From Lysobacterales bacterium (GTDB lineage: Bacteria > Pseudomonadota > Gammaproteobacteria > Xanthomonadales > SZUA-36), in the NCBI GenBank assembly GCA_021648045.1, contig JAKITM010000034.1, forward strand, positions 1 through 23,131: 23,131 bases of DNA, given 5' to 3'. Made by a program: the position numbers and the translations under genes. This document shows positions 1 through 6,769 of the stretch, piece after piece (position 1 is the first letter of the stretch; the number at the start of each line of letters is the position of its first letter). The notes below the pieces were generated by a model that saw only the letters and a list, made by a program, of their open reading frames with translations, was not told the DNA's origin and made no database searches.

Positions 1-98
1 ATATGCGGATTTTAGACCTAGCAGCCAGTGGTTGGATTATCGCCTTTGTGATTTTTCTCATGGTTTATTGGCCAGTACTCACCCGGCCAAGAGTCTAA
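1..98 (+). CDS. NnrS-like membrane protein, C-terminal end only
   Basis: This is the last 31 codons plus TAA of a gene entering from the left, with codon phase starting at base 3. The peptide holds a hydrophobic segment (IIAFVIFLMVYW) followed by the tail VLTRPRV. A final membrane helix followed by Y-x-P-x-L-x-x-PR is how NnrS proteins end. NnrS is a haem- and copper-containing multi-spanning membrane protein of nitric-oxide and denitrification-related stress. The assignment rests on this short tail only, so it is tentative. A second copy of the tail lies at 1834-1929. This left copy has no internal stop, so it is probably the one now in use. Confidence 0.5.
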   Translation, partial: MRILDLAASGWIIAFVIFLMVYWPVLTRPRV

Positions 99-118
99 GC
101 AGACCCCAATTAATCTGC
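91..118 (+). repeat. 28-bp direct repeat, left copy (pairs with 1785-1812)
   Basis: The sequence starting GAGTCTAAGCAGACC covers the nnrS stop codon and the bases after it. It recurs at 1785-1812 with one substitution and one single-base insertion/deletion. The two copies bracket the ATPase gene. The first 20 bases past the stop also form a weak inverted repeat (GCAGA...TCTGC). Confidence 0.75.
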
Positions 119-258
119 TCTCTTTACTGGCCTACCCGCTTTACTTGGCGTTACCCGCCTGCCAAGCATTTTACTGATCAGTTTCTTAAACCTAGCATCA
201 CTAATACATAATTACCATTTTACTATTCCGCTCCCTATGCCGTCATTTTTTTCATAAT

Positions 259-1611
259 TTAATGGTTGTTAATTAAATGGCTTAAATATAGAGGCAGTTG
301 AGTACCTAAATAGTAAGGTAAGTTCATTAATACATAGGATTTTCCATTGGGTGTTTTGGCATGGATGATTTCGTATTTTCCTGCATACATTCTCACAGCA
401 TAAGGATGGTCGCAGCGTTCAACAAACTGATGTAAAGATTTCAATGTTCCGGTTCTACCAGATTTTACTTCGATGGGTATTATCTTATTATCAACGCTAT
501 AGACAATATCTACTTCTGATGAGGCCTGTTTTTTCTCTCTAACCCAAAAACAGGGCATTTGTGATTTGTGTACTTGTAGTGAAATCAATTCCTGAATAAT
601 CATGTGGGGAATAATAGCCCCTTTGTAAATTGTGCTCAAATCATCTAACAACAACATTTGTGATGATAACTCTAGTGAATAGTTTACAAGACCTGTATCT
701 AAAAATTGTAATCGGGGTGATTTTCTTAAATCGGCAATTATGGGTGGCTCTAGAGCGGTTGTTGGATACATCAGCTGAATAATCTTGGCAAGATGTAAGT
801 TTCTAAATGCTTCACCCACTTCTCTGGAACGGTAGTTTGAGTTGCCGAAATTTTGAAATTTTATCCTTTTATCAATTGAATAAGCAGCCGTTGCCATGAT
901 GTGCTTTATGACATTTTTCTCGGTTGTGTTTCTAGCATACTTTTCAGAATCGCTGATATAGGATACCCAAAGACTTTCATAAATAGCTGTTAAATTTCCA
1001 AAAGAGTGTTCTTTTATAAATTCTTCAACAATTTCCGGCATTCCCCCAATGATACAAAATTGATTAAAAAGTTGCACAAGTGTGTTATGGGCTGCTTGCT
1101 TTATTGGAATTTTTGTTAAATGTTCAAGCGCAATAGTGTGGCCTAAGGCTTGTAAAAACTCATGGAAATTAAGCGGATTAAGGTATAAAAACTCAACTCT
1201 TCCCACAGGAAAGCTGGGCACATCCTTTAATGCAAATTCGAGCAGTGAACCCGCACTAATAACATGCAGCTCAGGATATTCTTCATGAAAATAACGCAAC
1301 AGAGCTATAGTTTTAGGGGATTCTTGAATTTCATCAATAAAAAGCAAGGTGTTAATAATGTGCTTTGTAGAAATATTATGAGCAATAAAAATGGCTTCAA
1401 TTATGGTTTTACAGTCATCGCTTTGTTCAAAGAACTGGCGGTGCTTGCTTTTTTCAAGGTTTAAGTAAATAGAATACCCATAAGACTCCGCAAAACCCTT
1501 AACCAACGTGGTTTTTCCGACCTGTCGAGCACCTCTGATAATCAGTGGTTTTCTATTGGACTTGGATTTCCAATGGCTTAATTGTTTTGTTAAGTGTCTT
1601 TTAAATGGCAT
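259..1611 (-). CDS. AAA+ ATPase with DUF4143 domain
   Basis: The 450-residue protein has a clear P-loop, GARQVGKTT (residues 27-35), and a Walker B, LLFIDE (89-94). These belong to the AAA_14/DUF4143 group of prokaryotic ATPases. Near the C-terminus, SSEVDIV and IPIEVKSG form a D/E...ExK pattern like the PD-(D/E)XK nuclease fold often seen in the DUF4143 region. Length is normal for the family, so the gene looks intact. Members are common, patchily distributed and functionally obscure; links to mobile or defence functions are suspected rather than shown. By eye the gene is more A+T-rich than its neighbours, and it lies between duplicated nnrS ends, which suggests acquisition. It is a single-gene unit with no integrase or partner gene in the bracketed segment. 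Start is an ATG with a weak AGATAG-type ribosome site. Confidence 0.85.
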   Translation of the reverse strand: MPFKRHLTKQLSHWKSKSNRKPLIIRGARQVGKTTLVKGFAESYGYSIYLNLEKSKHRQFFEQSDDCKTIIEAIFIAHNISTKHIINTLLFIDEIQESPKTIALLRYFHEEYPELHVISAGSLLEFALKDVPSFPVGRVEFLYLNPLNFHEFLQALGHTIALEHLTKIPIKQAAHNTLVQLFNQFCIIGGMPEIVEEFIKEHSFGNLTAIYESLWVSYISDSEKYARNTTEKNVIKHIMATAAYSIDKRIKFQNFGNSNYRSREVGEAFRNLHLAKIIQLMYPTTALEPPIIADLRKSPRLQFLDTGLVNYSLELSSQMLLLDDLSTIYKGAIIPHMIIQELISLQVHKSQMPCFWVREKKQASSEVDIVYSVDNKIIPIEVKSGRTGTLKSLHQFVERCDHPYAVRMYAGKYEIIHAKTPNGKSYVLMNLPYYLGTQLPLYLSHLINNH

Positions 1612-1700
1612 TTCTATCTTTTGACTTGTTTTGCTGATTATTCAGAATATATGATGTTTGTTATAAAGTAAAGCCTGTAACCTTAGTTATTTGTAACATT

Positions 1701-1742
1701 GTCAGTGCAGTTTTTGAAGATATTTGTATTATAGTCAGTGCA
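1701..1742. repeat. Pair of 9-bp direct repeats upstream of the ATPase gene
   Basis: GTCAGTGCA occurs at 1701-1709 and again at 1734-1742. The copies start 33 bp apart, about three helical turns. They lie about 90-130 bp upstream of the ATPase start on the minus strand. They could be a regulator site; chance is also possible. Confidence 0.3.
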
Positions 1743-1784
1743 TTGATGAAGGTTATTTACCTCATTGCGATGAGATTGCAAGTT

Positions 1785-1812
1785 GAGTCTAAGCAGACCT
1801 CAATTAATCCTG
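1785..1812 (+). repeat. 28-bp direct repeat, right copy (pairs with 91-118)
   Basis: GAGTCTAAGCAGACC followed by TCAATTAATCCTGC matches 91-118 with one substitution and one extra base. Unlike the left copy it is not preceded by nnrS coding sequence, so it looks like the remnant of another nnrS-end junction. It lies 21 bp before the decayed nnrS tail. Confidence 0.7.
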
Positions 1813-1833
1813 CATGCTACAGGAAATGCCTAT

Positions 1834-1929
1834 ATGCCAATTGTAGACCTGGCAGCCGCTGACTAGATTATCGCCTTTATAATTTTTCTATGGGTTTATT
1901 GGCCGATACTCACCCGGCCAAGAGTTTAA
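1834..1929 (+). pseudogene. Displaced, decayed copy of the nnrS 3' end
   Basis: These 96 bases align without gaps to 3-98, with 17 mismatches by my count (about 82% identity). Many differences are silent or conservative (V/I, CTA/CTG, CCA/CCG), so the stretch was once translated. It has no upstream gene body, and codon 11 is TAG where the left copy has TGG (Trp). It ends with the same LTRPRV tail and TAA. That TAA overlaps the stop codon of the convergent PLP-enzyme gene (1926-1928), so this is probably the original location of the nnrS end. Confidence 0.75.
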
Positions 1930-3161
1930 TCCCGCGCGCGGATAAAGTCGGCAATAACATCTTCAGGGTTTTCCAGCCCGATTGAGACCCGGATCAAGCC
2001 CGGGGTAATCCCCAGGAATTCCCGTTGCTCATCAGTGAAGTCACTGTAAATGGTAGATCCCATATGCAGCGCCAAAGTACGGGAATCACCCAGGTTAGCG
2101 GTTATAAACACCAGCTTTGAGTTATCCAACAAACTAAAGGCCTGCTCCCGGCTACCCATGTCAATTGTCAGTAAGGATCCGCAACCGGCCGAGAAATCAT
2201 CTTTATAGCGCTGATGGTGGGGGTGCTCAGGTAAACAGGGATGGTTTATATTAAAACCGGCATCCGCCAGCCCAATGGCAACCTTTTCCACACTATCAAT
2301 CACCCGTTGCATTCTCAATGGCAGAGTTTCCATGCCGAGCAGGGTTAGATAGGAAGAAAATGCTGTGGTGCTCATTCCAAAATCACGCAAGGCGCGTTTT
2401 TTGGCATTCGGAATCAGCGCCATCGCTCCCATCTTATCAATGAATTTGTGAATATCAGCATAGCGATCTGTGCGGAATTTATCCTCAGACTCCATATTAA
2501 TCGCTCGAAACACCGCAGCCCCACCTAATACCGCAGCATTCCCGGAAATAATTTTAGTGGTTGAATATACACAGATATCTGCACCAAGTTCGAGCGGACG
2601 GAGACTCATAGGAGTGACTGTATTATCAATGATCAGAGCCACCCCGTGGCAAGTGGCAATATCAGCTATAGCCCGAATATCCGGCAGGCGCATATTCGGG
2701 TTACCGACACTTTCGAGATAAACAATTTTTGTCTGTGGCGTAATTGCAGCTTCAATAGCTTCCAGTTCATCAACATCAAAAAAAGTCGTGTTGACCCCAA
2801 ACCGTGACAGAGTTTCATCAAACAGGGCATAAGTACCGCCAAATAAGCCACCGATACTGATGATTTCATCACCAGCAGAAACAATCGACATACAACTAAG
2901 CGCCACAGCACCCATGCCGGAACTGGTACAAACAGCGCCGATACCGCCATCCATACGCGCTAGCATGCCCTCTAGTTTAGCCGTTGTGGGGTTCCCCATT
3001 CGGGAATACAGCGGTTTTTGTACCGAGCCGTCAAAAATACCTTCGCCGGTGGCTGAATCGCCATAGGCAAAGGCGGCAGATTGAGTAATCGGCGGAGAAA
3101 TTGCACCCTGTTTAGAGCCAATTTCCTGAACAAATTCTGTTGCGTATTTTTCGAATTTCAT
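1926..3161 (-). CDS. Cys/Met-metabolism PLP enzyme (homocysteine synthase or methionine gamma-lyase-like)
   Basis: The 411-residue protein is a full-length fold-type I PLP enzyme of the Cys/Met metabolism family. It shows the cofactor-phosphate loop YSRMGNPT (52-59), the substrate/PLP region ESVGNPNMRLPD (149-160), the pyridine-binding Asp178 in LIIDNT, and the Schiff-base Lys202 in YSTTKIISGN. The family includes O-acetyl- and O-succinylhomoserine sulfhydrylases, cystathionine gamma-synthase and lyase, and methionine gamma-lyase. The Y-S-R-x-GNPT region best fits a homoserine-ester sulfhydrylase, but I cannot exclude a lyase. The sequence after the lysine (IISGNAAVLGG) is unlike the common GGHSD version. 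The gene is convergent with the nnrS remnant, their stop codons overlapping. A 15-bp inverted repeat lies 13 bp before the start. Confidence 0.85.
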   Translation of the reverse strand: MKFEKYATEFVQEIGSKQGAISPPITQSAAFAYGDSATGEGIFDGSVQKPLYSRMGNPTTAKLEGMLARMDGGIGAVCTSSGMGAVALSCMSIVSAGDEIISIGGLFGGTYALFDETLSRFGVNTTFFDVDELEAIEAAITPQTKIVYLESVGNPNMRLPDIRAIADIATCHGVALIIDNTVTPMSLRPLELGADICVYSTTKIISGNAAVLGGAAVFRAINMESEDKFRTDRYADIHKFIDKMGAMALIPNAKKRALRDFGMSTTAFSSYLTLLGMETLPLRMQRVIDSVEKVAIGLADAGFNINHPCLPEHPHHQRYKDDFSAGCGSLLTIDMGSREQAFSLLDNSKLVFITANLGDSRTLALHMGSTIYSDFTDEQREFLGITPGLIRVSIGLENPEDVIADFIRARD

Positions 3162-3173
3162 TTTCGGGGATAT

Positions 3174-3188
3174 CCATTCACTGAATGG
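3174..3188. promoter_or_regulatory. 15-bp inverted repeat before the PLP-enzyme gene
   Basis: CCATTC-ACT-GAATGG is a perfect 6+6 inverted repeat. On the minus strand it lies in the leader, 12 bases upstream of the ATG, and could overlap the ribosome-binding region. It could be an operator or a translation-control hairpin. No known motif is recognised. Confidence 0.3.
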
Positions 3189-3365
3189 AGAGATTACCGC
3201 AAGATTAGACTACTGAAAAGCGCTATATGCCAAATAACTGAGCTCACAGACGAATGGAGCTAAGATGAAAGGGTTTGCGGTCATCAGAAAATAACGCCTT
3301 ATTTTTAAGTTTCAACCTGTCCTATGGATGTAGCCTGTGGGTGGGGTAACGCTCTCGAAAGCATC

Positions 3366-3394
3366 ATGATTAATCATTAATGCATTCATATAAT
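3366..3394 (+). promoter_or_regulatory. Putative promoter with a 12-bp palindrome over the -35 region
   Basis: A perfect TATAAT stands at 3389-3394, about 80 bp before the gene at 3477. At -35 distance is a poor hexamer (ATGATT), which lies inside the perfect palindrome ATGATTAATCAT (3366-3377). A second palindrome, AATGCATT, sits at 3379-3386. A weak -35 covered by a dyad is typical of regulated promoters, but A+T-rich palindromes also arise by chance. Confidence 0.35.
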
Positions 3395-3476
3395 ACTAGT
3401 TGTGATATGTATATTTATCATCGGATGATTTGGGAGTATACTCACTTGGTAAAAGCAGGCAATCATGGTGAGATAA

Positions 3477-4016
3477 ATGAACGACCAGAGCACTAAAAAA
3501 CAAAATATTGCTTTAATAATCGGGCTGTCAATTCCAGTGGCTATGGTTCTATTTGTTGCCATAGCTATCAACGCCCCCAACTGGTTTAGCTCCGTTGAGC
3601 CTCCCCAATATAGCTTTCTGTATACCAGCGGGAAGAGCAACCCCTATGCTTCATACTTGGTGAAAGATGGCCGCCTCCAACGCCTTGATATCAAACAATC
3701 TGAATCCGTAACCAAGCCAGCTGAATATCAGCAACGTTTTTTTATTCATGATGTGTCTGCCAATATCAGTAGCGAAATTTCAGAAAACGAAGCCCTGGAA
3801 TTGCACCTAGATGGAGCTGTCCGTTCACCTGATGGGTTCCGGCTGAAATCCGGCAACCGTGGGGGCTGGTTCCTTTTCGGCTATGGCAGAGACTACCGCA
3901 CCCGGTATCTGGTAAAAGAAAACTACAGCCAAAAACTTGAACTTGAATCCCAGGATGGAAGTTATAGAGCTTATTGGAACATTCAACTTCTAGGCTGGGT
4001 TGATCCAAATGGATAA
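3477..4016 (+). CDS. Single-pass membrane protein of unknown function
   Basis: The 179-residue protein starts with a short charged cytoplasmic tail and one hydrophobic helix (about residues 11-32). The remainder, about 145 residues, is polar and should face the periplasm. It has no cysteine and no motif I recognise. The start is an ATG preceded by GGTGAG. Its last codons overlap the start of the DUF2157 gene by 8 bases (ATGGATAA), so the two products are probably made together and may act as a complex. A small membrane-anchored partner beside a DUF2157 protein is a plausible recurrent pairing. Function unknown. Confidence 0.7.
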   Translation: MNDQSTKKQNIALIIGLSIPVAMVLFVAIAINAPNWFSSVEPPQYSFLYTSGKSNPYASYLVKDGRLQRLDIKQSESVTKPAEYQQRFFIHDVSANISSEISENEALELHLDGAVRSPDGFRLKSGNRGGWFLFGYGRDYRTRYLVKENYSQKLELESQDGSYRAYWNIQLLGWVDPNG

Positions 4017-4983
4017 ACAACAACTGCTGGGTGAGTTAGCGACAAAAATTCAGGCTGGTGAGCTGACCACGGCAGAAGTGATGCAAACCATCGGGCTAGA
4101 CTCGACTATCAACACTGAGGAAGATGAAACCACTTCACGCTTATCCACCGTCCTTTATTTCATCGGCGGCGGGGTGGTATTTCTAGGCATGATTTTCCTT
4201 ATCGGCCAGGAATGGGCGGCTTTTTCCAAGCCGATGAAGATTTTCGTAACCCTGGGTTCCGGTCTGGCGGCCTTTGTAGTCGGGGTGCTATTGACCAACC
4301 AACGGCAACTTGGCGCGCTAGGCCCAGCATTTTTTCTGATTTCCGCTCTACTGATACCTTTTGGGTTACTGGTAGCTTATGATCAATTCGGGGTTGATGT
4401 TGACGCAATTATAGTAATGATCCAGATAAACGGCATTCTCTTTGCCGCCTATCTGGCAGCCTACCTACTGATGCGGGAAAATATCCTACTGACATTTGCT
4501 CTTATTTTCGGTAGTTGGTTGTTTATGGCCTGCATGGACTATATGGTACGCGGTGTTGCTACGCTTGATCACTGGCGATTTTTCAGTTACACCATCTTGC
4601 TTGTGGGGCTTACCTATATGCTAATGGCCTATAGTTTCGCCAACACCAAACGGGCTGTTCTAAGTGGCTGGTTATATAGTTTTGGAGTCATTGGATTCCT
4701 TAGTGCAGCACTGGCATTAGGTGGCTGGAAACCTTCCCAAAACATTTTCTGGGAAGCCATTTACCCCGGCTTGGTGTTTGCCATAATCTTTCTGAGCACC
4801 CACTTAAAAAGCAAGTCTCTACTGATTTTCGGCTCCTTGGCTTTAGGCGTTTATTTGACTAAAATTACCGCTCAATATTTCAGCGACAGCATCGGCTGGG
4901 CATCTTCTCTGGTACTTATTGGATTTATGCTAATGGGGGTTGCGTACCTAGCAATGCGTTTGAATCGGCGTTATGTTTCATAG
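4009..4983 (+). CDS. DUF2157 family multi-pass membrane protein
   Basis: About 324 residues from the ATG at 4009; a TTG at 4000 would add three residues, but the ATG overlaps the upstream stop and fits translational coupling. The N-terminal soluble part (about 55 residues, LLGELATKIQAGELTTAEVM) resembles the start of DUF2157 proteins. It is followed by roughly nine or ten hydrophobic segments to the C-terminus (first near YFIGGGVVFLGMIFLI). The family has no established biochemical role. The gene forms a two-gene unit with 3477-4016. Confidence 0.7.
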   Translation: MDKQQLLGELATKIQAGELTTAEVMQTIGLDSTINTEEDETTSRLSTVLYFIGGGVVFLGMIFLIGQEWAAFSKPMKIFVTLGSGLAAFVVGVLLTNQRQLGALGPAFFLISALLIPFGLLVAYDQFGVDVDAIIVMIQINGILFAAYLAAYLLMRENILLTFALIFGSWLFMACMDYMVRGVATLDHWRFFSYTILLVGLTYMLMAYSFANTKRAVLSGWLYSFGVIGFLSAALALGGWKPSQNIFWEAIYPGLVFAIIFLSTHLKSKSLLIFGSLALGVYLTKITAQYFSDSIGWASSLVLIGFMLMGVAYLAMRLNRRYVS

Positions 4984-5189
4984 ATGAACCAATAACACTT
5001 TCCCAGCATTCCTTTTTGGTTCCTTTTTAGGACAGACGCCACTTAGAAAATATCCTGCACCGATTTCAGTATTCCACCGATAATTTATTTGCCCCAATTA
5101 ACTCACAGTAAGGTTTTTTTGAACAGACACGCGAAAGCGCGAATGGCAGCCGTGTAATTTAAAACCTTTGGAGGCCAGTCCGACTTGGG

Positions 5190-6155
5190 CTAATTGGTAA
5201 ATTTACCCCGGCGAATGCGTACCGCTTCCATTTGCTCAACCTCACGGGAACCGGAAATAACTATTTCGGGATCAGGCACATAATCAATATTATCATTGCC
5301 GCGCTCGTAGGGAACTGCGTTTAAAATGGTGCGCATCGCATTCAGGCGCGCATCATGCTTATTATTCGAGCGAATTACAGTCCACGGGGCATGGTTGGAA
5401 TGGGTGCGTCTGAGCATTTCATATTTTTGGGTGGTGAAATCATCCCAGCGATCTTGTGCCTGTAGATCAACTTCACTTAATTTCCACTGGCGTAGGGCAT
5501 CATGCTTGCGCCGGTTAAAACGATGCGCCTGTTCGCTCTTGGTGACACTAAAATATAGCTTGATAAGAATCGTGCCCTGGCGAACCAGGTCTTTCTCAAA
5601 CCCGACCACCCCTTTCATGAAAACCTTATACTCTTCCGGCGTACAAAAACCGAAAACCTGCTCAACCATTGCTCGGTTATACCAGCTGCGGTCAAACAAT
5701 ACAGATTCACCGCCGGTGGGGAATTTTTCCACATAGCGTTGAAAAAACCACTGGCTACGCGCTGTGTCACTTGGTTTTCCCAGCGCCACTACGCGGTAGT
5801 GTTTCTCATTCATATACCGGGTTATCCGACGGATTGTTCCACCCTTGCCCGAAGCATCGCGACCCTCAAACAGAATAATCAAGCGGCGCTTACTCCGCTC
5901 AAGGTGTTTTTGCATCAAAATAAGCTCTGCCTGATAAGGTTTCAGTGCTTTTTCCTGATTCGATTTTTTCAGTGTGCTGAGAATTTTTGCACTACCGTAT
6001 TGTTCAATGCAGTCTCGTAATTCTGCACTCTGCTCAACAATATTTTCAGCGCTTTTAGGCTTTTCAGTCACAGCTGCTGATTTGGTAGTTTCAGTGTCTT
6101 CTAATGACGACCGGGTTTTAGCGGTCGTTTTGGGTAGGGCTGTAACAGATGTCAT
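5190..6155 (-). CDS. ppk2: Polyphosphate kinase 2
   Basis: The 321-residue protein carries the PPK2 signature: a Walker A, EGRDASGKGG (97-106), and a Walker B/lid stretch, DRSWYNRA (155-162). The body continues with the R/K-rich RFNRRKHD and QAQDRWDDF stretches typical of the family. PPK2 enzymes transfer phosphate between polyphosphate and nucleoside mono- or diphosphates in the cytoplasm, usually in the direction of NTP or NDP synthesis. The first 45 residues or so are low-complexity (Thr, Ser, Ala, Lys, Glu) and outside the core domain. Substrate class (AMP, ADP or GDP) cannot be told from sequence here. The ATG is preceded by GAGG at good spacing. The gene stands alone. Confidence 0.92.
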   Translation of the reverse strand: MTSVTALPKTTAKTRSSLEDTETTKSAAVTEKPKSAENIVEQSAELRDCIEQYGSAKILSTLKKSNQEKALKPYQAELILMQKHLERSKRRLIILFEGRDASGKGGTIRRITRYMNEKHYRVVALGKPSDTARSQWFFQRYVEKFPTGGESVLFDRSWYNRAMVEQVFGFCTPEEYKVFMKGVVGFEKDLVRQGTILIKLYFSVTKSEQAHRFNRRKHDALRQWKLSEVDLQAQDRWDDFTTQKYEMLRRTHSNHAPWTVIRSNNKHDARLNAMRTILNAVPYERGNDNIDYVPDPEIVISGSREVEQMEAVRIRRGKFTN

Positions 6156-6271
6156 GATAAGTGCCTCGAATGCTTCTATGCCCCATTATATCAACTCCCG
6201 ATGGTTAACGACTGTGTTATAAGTCATCTCTATGTGTTTTCCTTAGTGGGTCATAAGCTGCTAATCTGAGA

Positions 6272-6277
6272 TAGAAT
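6272..6277 (+). promoter_or_regulatory. -10-like hexamer 7 bases before a start codon
   Basis: TAGAAT ends 7 bases before the ATG at 6285, and there is no Shine-Dalgarno sequence. If used, the mRNA would start at or just before the ATG. The -35 match is weak. Confidence 0.3.
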
Positions 6278-6284
6278 CACAGCT

Positions 6285-6641
6285 ATGAAAAAAACCCTCC
6301 TCATTAGTTTCCTGACCCTGTCTCTCAGCCTAGCTACGTTTCTGATGTATCCATCACCAATTGATTCAGCGGCATGGAACCCACCCCCGGCTCCGGCATT
6401 ATCAGACTCACCGCAAACCGCAGCCAATACTCGACTGACAACAGAGTTACTCGCTGAAGGTGAAATTTACGGGCCGGAAGATGTTGCTGTTGATAGCCAA
6501 GGGCGGGTATATGCCGGCACCCAGGATGGCCTAATAAAACGCGTGCTGACCGATGGAACGGTAGAAACCTGGGTTGATTTGGGTGGTCGACCTTTAGGTC
6601 TGCATTTTGACCGTATCGGCAAACTTAAACTAGACAACTGA
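6285..6641 (+). pseudogene. Truncated SMP-30/strictosidine-synthase-like gene
   Basis: The 118-residue reading frame starts with a signal or anchor sequence (about residues 4-22). It enters a beta-propeller of the SMP-30/gluconolactonase/strictosidine-synthase type: GPEDVAVDSQGRVYAGTQDG and GGRPLGLHFD are typical first-blade motifs. Full-length members have about 300-380 residues. Here the frame ends right after GRPLGLHFDRIGKL, where the next blade should begin, and nothing in 6642-6769 looks like the rest. At least two thirds of the domain is missing, so it is most likely a deletion remnant. The small product could still be made and exported. Confidence 0.7.
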
Positions 6642-6769
6642 TTTATGGAAATGGGCTTTAACCCAACTTATACTCAGAGAACCCTCATACAAAACAGCTG
6701 TCTAGTGATGTATATGAAGCGTGTTAACCACGGTCGTAATGATCAACTAATCAAGTTATGGAGAAGAAT

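Larger units (their letters stand above)
1612..1925. other. Non-coding stretch upstream of the ATPase gene
   Basis: This 314-bp A+T-rich gap contains no convincing intact gene. It must hold the ATPase promoter on the minus strand. It also contains a 9-bp direct repeat pair (1701-1742), the right copy of the 28-bp repeat (1785-1812) and most of the decayed nnrS tail (1834-1929). Confidence 0.6.
3162..3476. other. Divergent intergenic region
   Basis: This 315-bp gap separates the PLP-enzyme gene (minus) from the membrane-protein pair (plus) and should hold promoters for both. It contains an inverted repeat at 3174-3188, a small A+T-rich hairpin at 3288-3305, a perfect 12-bp palindrome at 3366-3377 and a TATAAT at 3389-3394. 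I see no convincing small gene. Confidence 0.6.

Noticed and set aside
3288..3305. AAAATAA-CGCC-TTATTTT hairpin in the divergent region
   Set aside because: The stem is almost all A-T and not beside a gene end, so it is weak and probably not functional.
5012..5030. Tandem TTCCTTTTT/GTTCCTTTTT after the DUF2157 gene
   Set aside because: Only two short copies of simple sequence; no stem or gene context supports a function.
5128..5142. CGC-GAAA-GCG mini-hairpin between the DUF2157 gene and ppk2
   Set aside because: A three-base-pair stem is too short to call a terminator or regulator.
6758..6769. Upstream ATG for the CDF gene
   Set aside because: It has no ribosome site, and its own bases form the GGAGAAG that serves the ATG at 6770.
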